In this document: in pieces, positions 61,076-64,000 of the stretch | How positions within the stretch are numbered: the stretch's first letter is position 1 | How the letters are laid out: every line of letters begins with the position of its first letter | Source: Zoroaster sp. YZ-2022 | Taxonomy: Eukaryota; Echinodermata; Asteroidea; Forcipulatida; Zoroasteridae | DNA length: 64,000 nucleotides | Reading direction: 5' to 3' | Assembly: GCA_029582265.1 (NCBI GenBank) | Contig: CM055823.1 | Span: forward strand, 4,836,001 to 4,900,000 | Translations under genes and position numbers: made by a program | The notes under the pieces: generated by a model | The model's database searches: none | What the model was told of the DNA's origin: nothing | What the model saw: only the letters and a program-made list of their open reading frames with translations

Positions 61076-61895
61076 TAACATCCATGTACAACATTAAACG
61101 TGTACTAAAACACGCGCATACAAGTGGTCCAGACTACAGGCTAGGCCACCATTGGTTCTCATCTAACAACACGTGCTCAACGCTCCAGCGTGCACTCGCT
61201 GGTTCACATACCAGGAATACGTTCACAATATTAGCTGAATAGACGGGCGGCTGTGCTGAATCTAACCTTGTTAAAATAATAATAATAATAATAATATGTG
61301 TTTTTAATAATAAAAAACCCCATGTCTGGAAAAAAAGTAAAATTAAATAAATTTCCGTATATTAATAAAAACATACATTTTTTCTCAAAATTCTCATATT
61401 CAGGGTCGGTGGGTTCGTAATTCAACAAATTAAAAAAAATGCTGGCCTACTGAATTCGTTGCATTTTGGAGGCTACATTTGACAAAATTCAATTGAATTA
61501 ATGCACCGTGAGCAAAACTGCTTGGAGCATGGAATAAAAAGAAGTAATAATGTGGAGTGCAGAATCTGATGTTCATCGAACAATTCCATTTGAGATCAAT
61601 TTGGTCCCCAGTAAATAACCTTGCATGTTTTCATGCTTCAAAATGAAAACTATTTTGGGCACGGTGATTGTAAAAGTCGGTTGTCAAAAGACATGGGTGA
61701 CTTTTGCGTTCTCGCTGTATTTTCTTTCGCCGATTTTCATGAATCGTCTTAGGCCAACAACAATATTTGGTGTCTGGTCATCGGTCGGCTTCAAAATCGG
61801 TGGTGTGACGCGCTTTTTTTCGGTCATCTTTTTTTTCAACAGGGAAATACGTGATGTAATGTCTACGCGGGAACCAAATTTCCCATTTATATACA
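61076..61895. other. no gene recognised
   Basis: An (ATA)n microsatellite lies at 61273-61295. Overlapping ORFs at 61625-61912 have no family features. Confidence 0.45.
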
Positions 61896-62105
61896 AAGTA
61901 TATAAAGGCTAAGAGAGGCCTGACAAATTGGGCAACGTTCAAACCCCTATGTGTAAAAGTCGTTTAAAACACAGCACGACAGAATTCCAATTGATCCAGC
62001 AATTTTGGTTGCAATTGGACATCGTTTCATAGCAAGAAAAAATAAATAAATAAAAGAAAAAAGAAAGAAAAAAAATGCCGACGCGCGGGTCTGAGGCGAC
62101 GCTCA
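61896..62105. repeat. dispersed repeat, copy 2 (also at 19720)
   Basis: GGCAACGTTCAAACCCCTAT, AAAAGTCGTTTAAAACACAG, GCAATTGGACATCGTTTCAT, AAATGCCGACGCGCGGG in the same order as copy 1. Confidence 0.55.
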
Positions 62106-62140
62106 GAAAGGCATAAACCAGAGACTACACTCCCGGTCGC

Positions 62141-62290
62141 GATTTTTTTTTCTGCAAACAAGAATTGCCATCCCACAATATTTCAGCCAATCACATGGCA
62201 CGTTATTTAAGATGACGAATATGTATAAGACATCTGATTGGCTGAAATATCGCAGGATGGCAATTCTTGTTTGCAGAAAAAAAATTGCCT
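62141..62290. mobile_element. palindromic MITE (TCTGCAAACAAGAATTGCCA ends)
   Basis: TCTGCAAACAAGAATTGCCA/TCC at 62151 and its inverse GGATGGCAATTCTTGTTTGC/AGA at 62254, continuing TATTTCAGCCAATCA/TGATTGGCTGAAATA. Loop about 40 bp. Confidence 0.7.
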
Positions 62291-62499
62291 CCCGGCCAAA
62301 TCTCGCTGGGCCCCCCCGGCCCCGGACAATGTTGGCTCTCATTGCGCGGTCTCTGTTCCAGCTGGAGAGGAGCGAGGGACAGGGGAGGGTATGTTTATTG
62401 TCACGTGTCCCAACCATTTTGGCAGCGATTGTCTGAATTTTCTCTTAGTTTATTTCTAAAGCCGTGACCAGATGCGGACAAATCGCAGTCTTTGTCTTT

Positions 62500-62880
62500 G
62501 TCTCAGGGACAATACATTGAAGTACAGGGACAGGGGACACGTGTCCCAACTATTTTGGCCAGGATTGTAGTCTGCTCTAGCCGTCATCAAGAGACTGAAG
62601 AAAGTGTAGATGGAGGAGCTTTTATCTTGTGTTGGAAGATCTGGCTGTTGACTGTAAGCTAGCACTGGGTGGATTGTGTCAGTTACTGTGTTGGTGTTGA
62701 TGGTGGATGGTTGGCTCTGTTGAAGTGTTGCTTGCCAGATGCTACTGATGTTGAAACCGATTTCTTGTGGTACTGTGTTGTGATGTAGGATTTGAGGCTT
62801 TGCATGGTGGAGATAGATACTCGAGTTCTTTCGGGTGACACCATGTAATGATCTCTTCTTGGAAGAAGTGATGGCTCCGA
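62500..62880. mobile_element. retroelement-related fragment
   Basis: Contains GCTTTGCATGGTGGAGATAG and GGGTGACACCATGTAATGAT, terminal phrases of the element at 342-800, plus AGCATCTGGCAAGC repeated and GGACACGTGTCCCAAC at 62410/62535-like positions. The minus-strand 200-codon ORF across it shows no recognised domain. Confidence 0.4.
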
Positions 62881-64000
62881 GAAGAGCCGGTTGGTTTGTA
62901 GCATCTGGCAAGCATCTGGCAAGCAACACTTCAACAGAGCCAATCATCCACCACCAACACCAACATAGCACACCGCTGTTCAAAATGCTCTGCAGGCGAC
63001 ATGTGGTTTGGGCGCATGCGCGAGAATTTTGAAGGGTCATACAAAAATGCATATTCATAACGTGACCTTTACTTTTTTTTTCGTCGCGGAGTTCATTGAT
63101 AAAAACGCCTGTTACATACTGAAAATTAATTTCAAAGAGAATTTTTAACCAATAGGATTAGAAAGAATATGTCGTCTGCAAATATTAAACTAACATTACA
63201 GCAATATGGGCAAACGCGCGAATTTCCTTGAAGTTTTTTTGTGCACAACTTTGGCCCTTGACAAGAGCGCGCACGCTGAAAAAGGTAATATTTCAAAGCG
63301 GATTTTCTTCCTGAAGGTGAATTTTCCTTGAGACATAAAAAGTATGATAGGTGAAAGAACTCTTATTTTAACTAATTATTACTTTGTTATTTGAGCAAAC
63401 CCAGTAGCTAACTTTTAAACGGTGGGATTCCCCTGCGGCTTTAGCGTTGTTAAACAAAAGATTTCTGGGGAACCCGTTACGGTTTTTGGGATGACATCAT
63501 TGTGTATGCGTGTGCATACACACACGGATTAGATTGTGGGCGTTTTCATTGTAAGGGGGGTTAAATAATTTTTTAATAACGTTAGAATATTAAAAAAAAC
63601 GGGGAATGATTTGAGTTTATAAGCCAATATAAACCAATATTTAATACATATATTCTGTTCACTCTTCCATTTTAAATTAATTTAAGGATTTTTTTCCTTT
63701 CTATGCACTCCAAATCCATTATTTAAACAGCGAAGATGTAATCAATAGCAATATTTCACCATTTTTGAATTGCTGCCCAGAGGCCGTTACTTGGGTTTGC
63801 TCAGGTATAATCACCATGAAACTGTTCTTCGTGAATTTAACTACCCTCCTATGCTTGATTTTTCAAGAAAAAAATTCACGAAAGACGTACAATAACGTCA
63901 AAAATGGACCAATAATTAGCTTCTCTCGATTTGTAAAATTTAACGGATGCTCAATATTTGATGCACATTGAAGACGCTTTTTACACTTCGCGGGTTTCGA
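62881..64000. other. no gene recognised
   Basis: A+T-rich sequence without clear repeats or family-bearing ORFs. Nothing on the minus strand looks like the missing receptor exon 1. Confidence 0.45.

Noticed and set aside
62456..63058. 200-residue minus-strand ORF
   Set aside because: Overlaps retroelement terminal phrases and duplicated text; no domain recognised.

Overview
This is animal nuclear DNA: A+T-rich, intron-split genes with GT/AG junctions, no tRNA or rRNA genes, and very many small inverted-repeat transposons, minisatellites and retroelement pieces. A GABA-B-type receptor gene and a CYP2-clan P450 with long introns suggest a marine invertebrate deuterostome, perhaps an echinoderm. 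That last step is an inference I cannot confirm here.

Three host genes are recognised, all on the minus strand. (1) A GABA-B-type class C GPCR runs from about 58.5 kb down to 22.96 kb. I could place 14 coding exons with consistent intron phases; the signal-peptide exon lies beyond the right edge. (2) A three-exon cytochrome P450 of about 506 residues lies at 19.39-14.48 kb and looks intact. (3) The first exon of a second GABA-B-like receptor lies at 8.66-8.42 kb. The rest of that gene continues off the left edge, so the window holds parts of a same-strand pair of receptor paralogues with a P450 between them.

The main surprise is that the receptor exon for transmembrane helix 4 is cut in two within its coding sequence. 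The first half is at 40537-40487 and the second at 28039-27965. Between them lies a 12,445-bp insertion (28042-40486) with inverted CCCTTA-type ends, a 2-bp TT target duplication and arrays of a CCTGTGGTA motif. A 7,985-bp Ty3/Gypsy-like LTR retrotransposon (28362-36346, minus) is nested inside it with nearly identical LTRs. It carries gag, protease, RT, RNase H and integrase, plus an extra SGNH/GDSL hydrolase-like ORF in the env position. Several of its ORFs are frameshifted.

The remaining sequence is mostly non-coding: TTAA-flanked piggyBac-like elements, TA-flanked mariner-like elements, CACTGTAA-ended elements, foldback elements, tRNA-derived SINE copies, a LINE tail, and minisatellites of 17, 22, 32, 41, 42, 97 and 199 bp. 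Several of these are nested in one another. Two copies of one 355-bp element face each other across three receptor exons. All exon calls come from reading frames, splice signals and remembered family features; no alignment was run.
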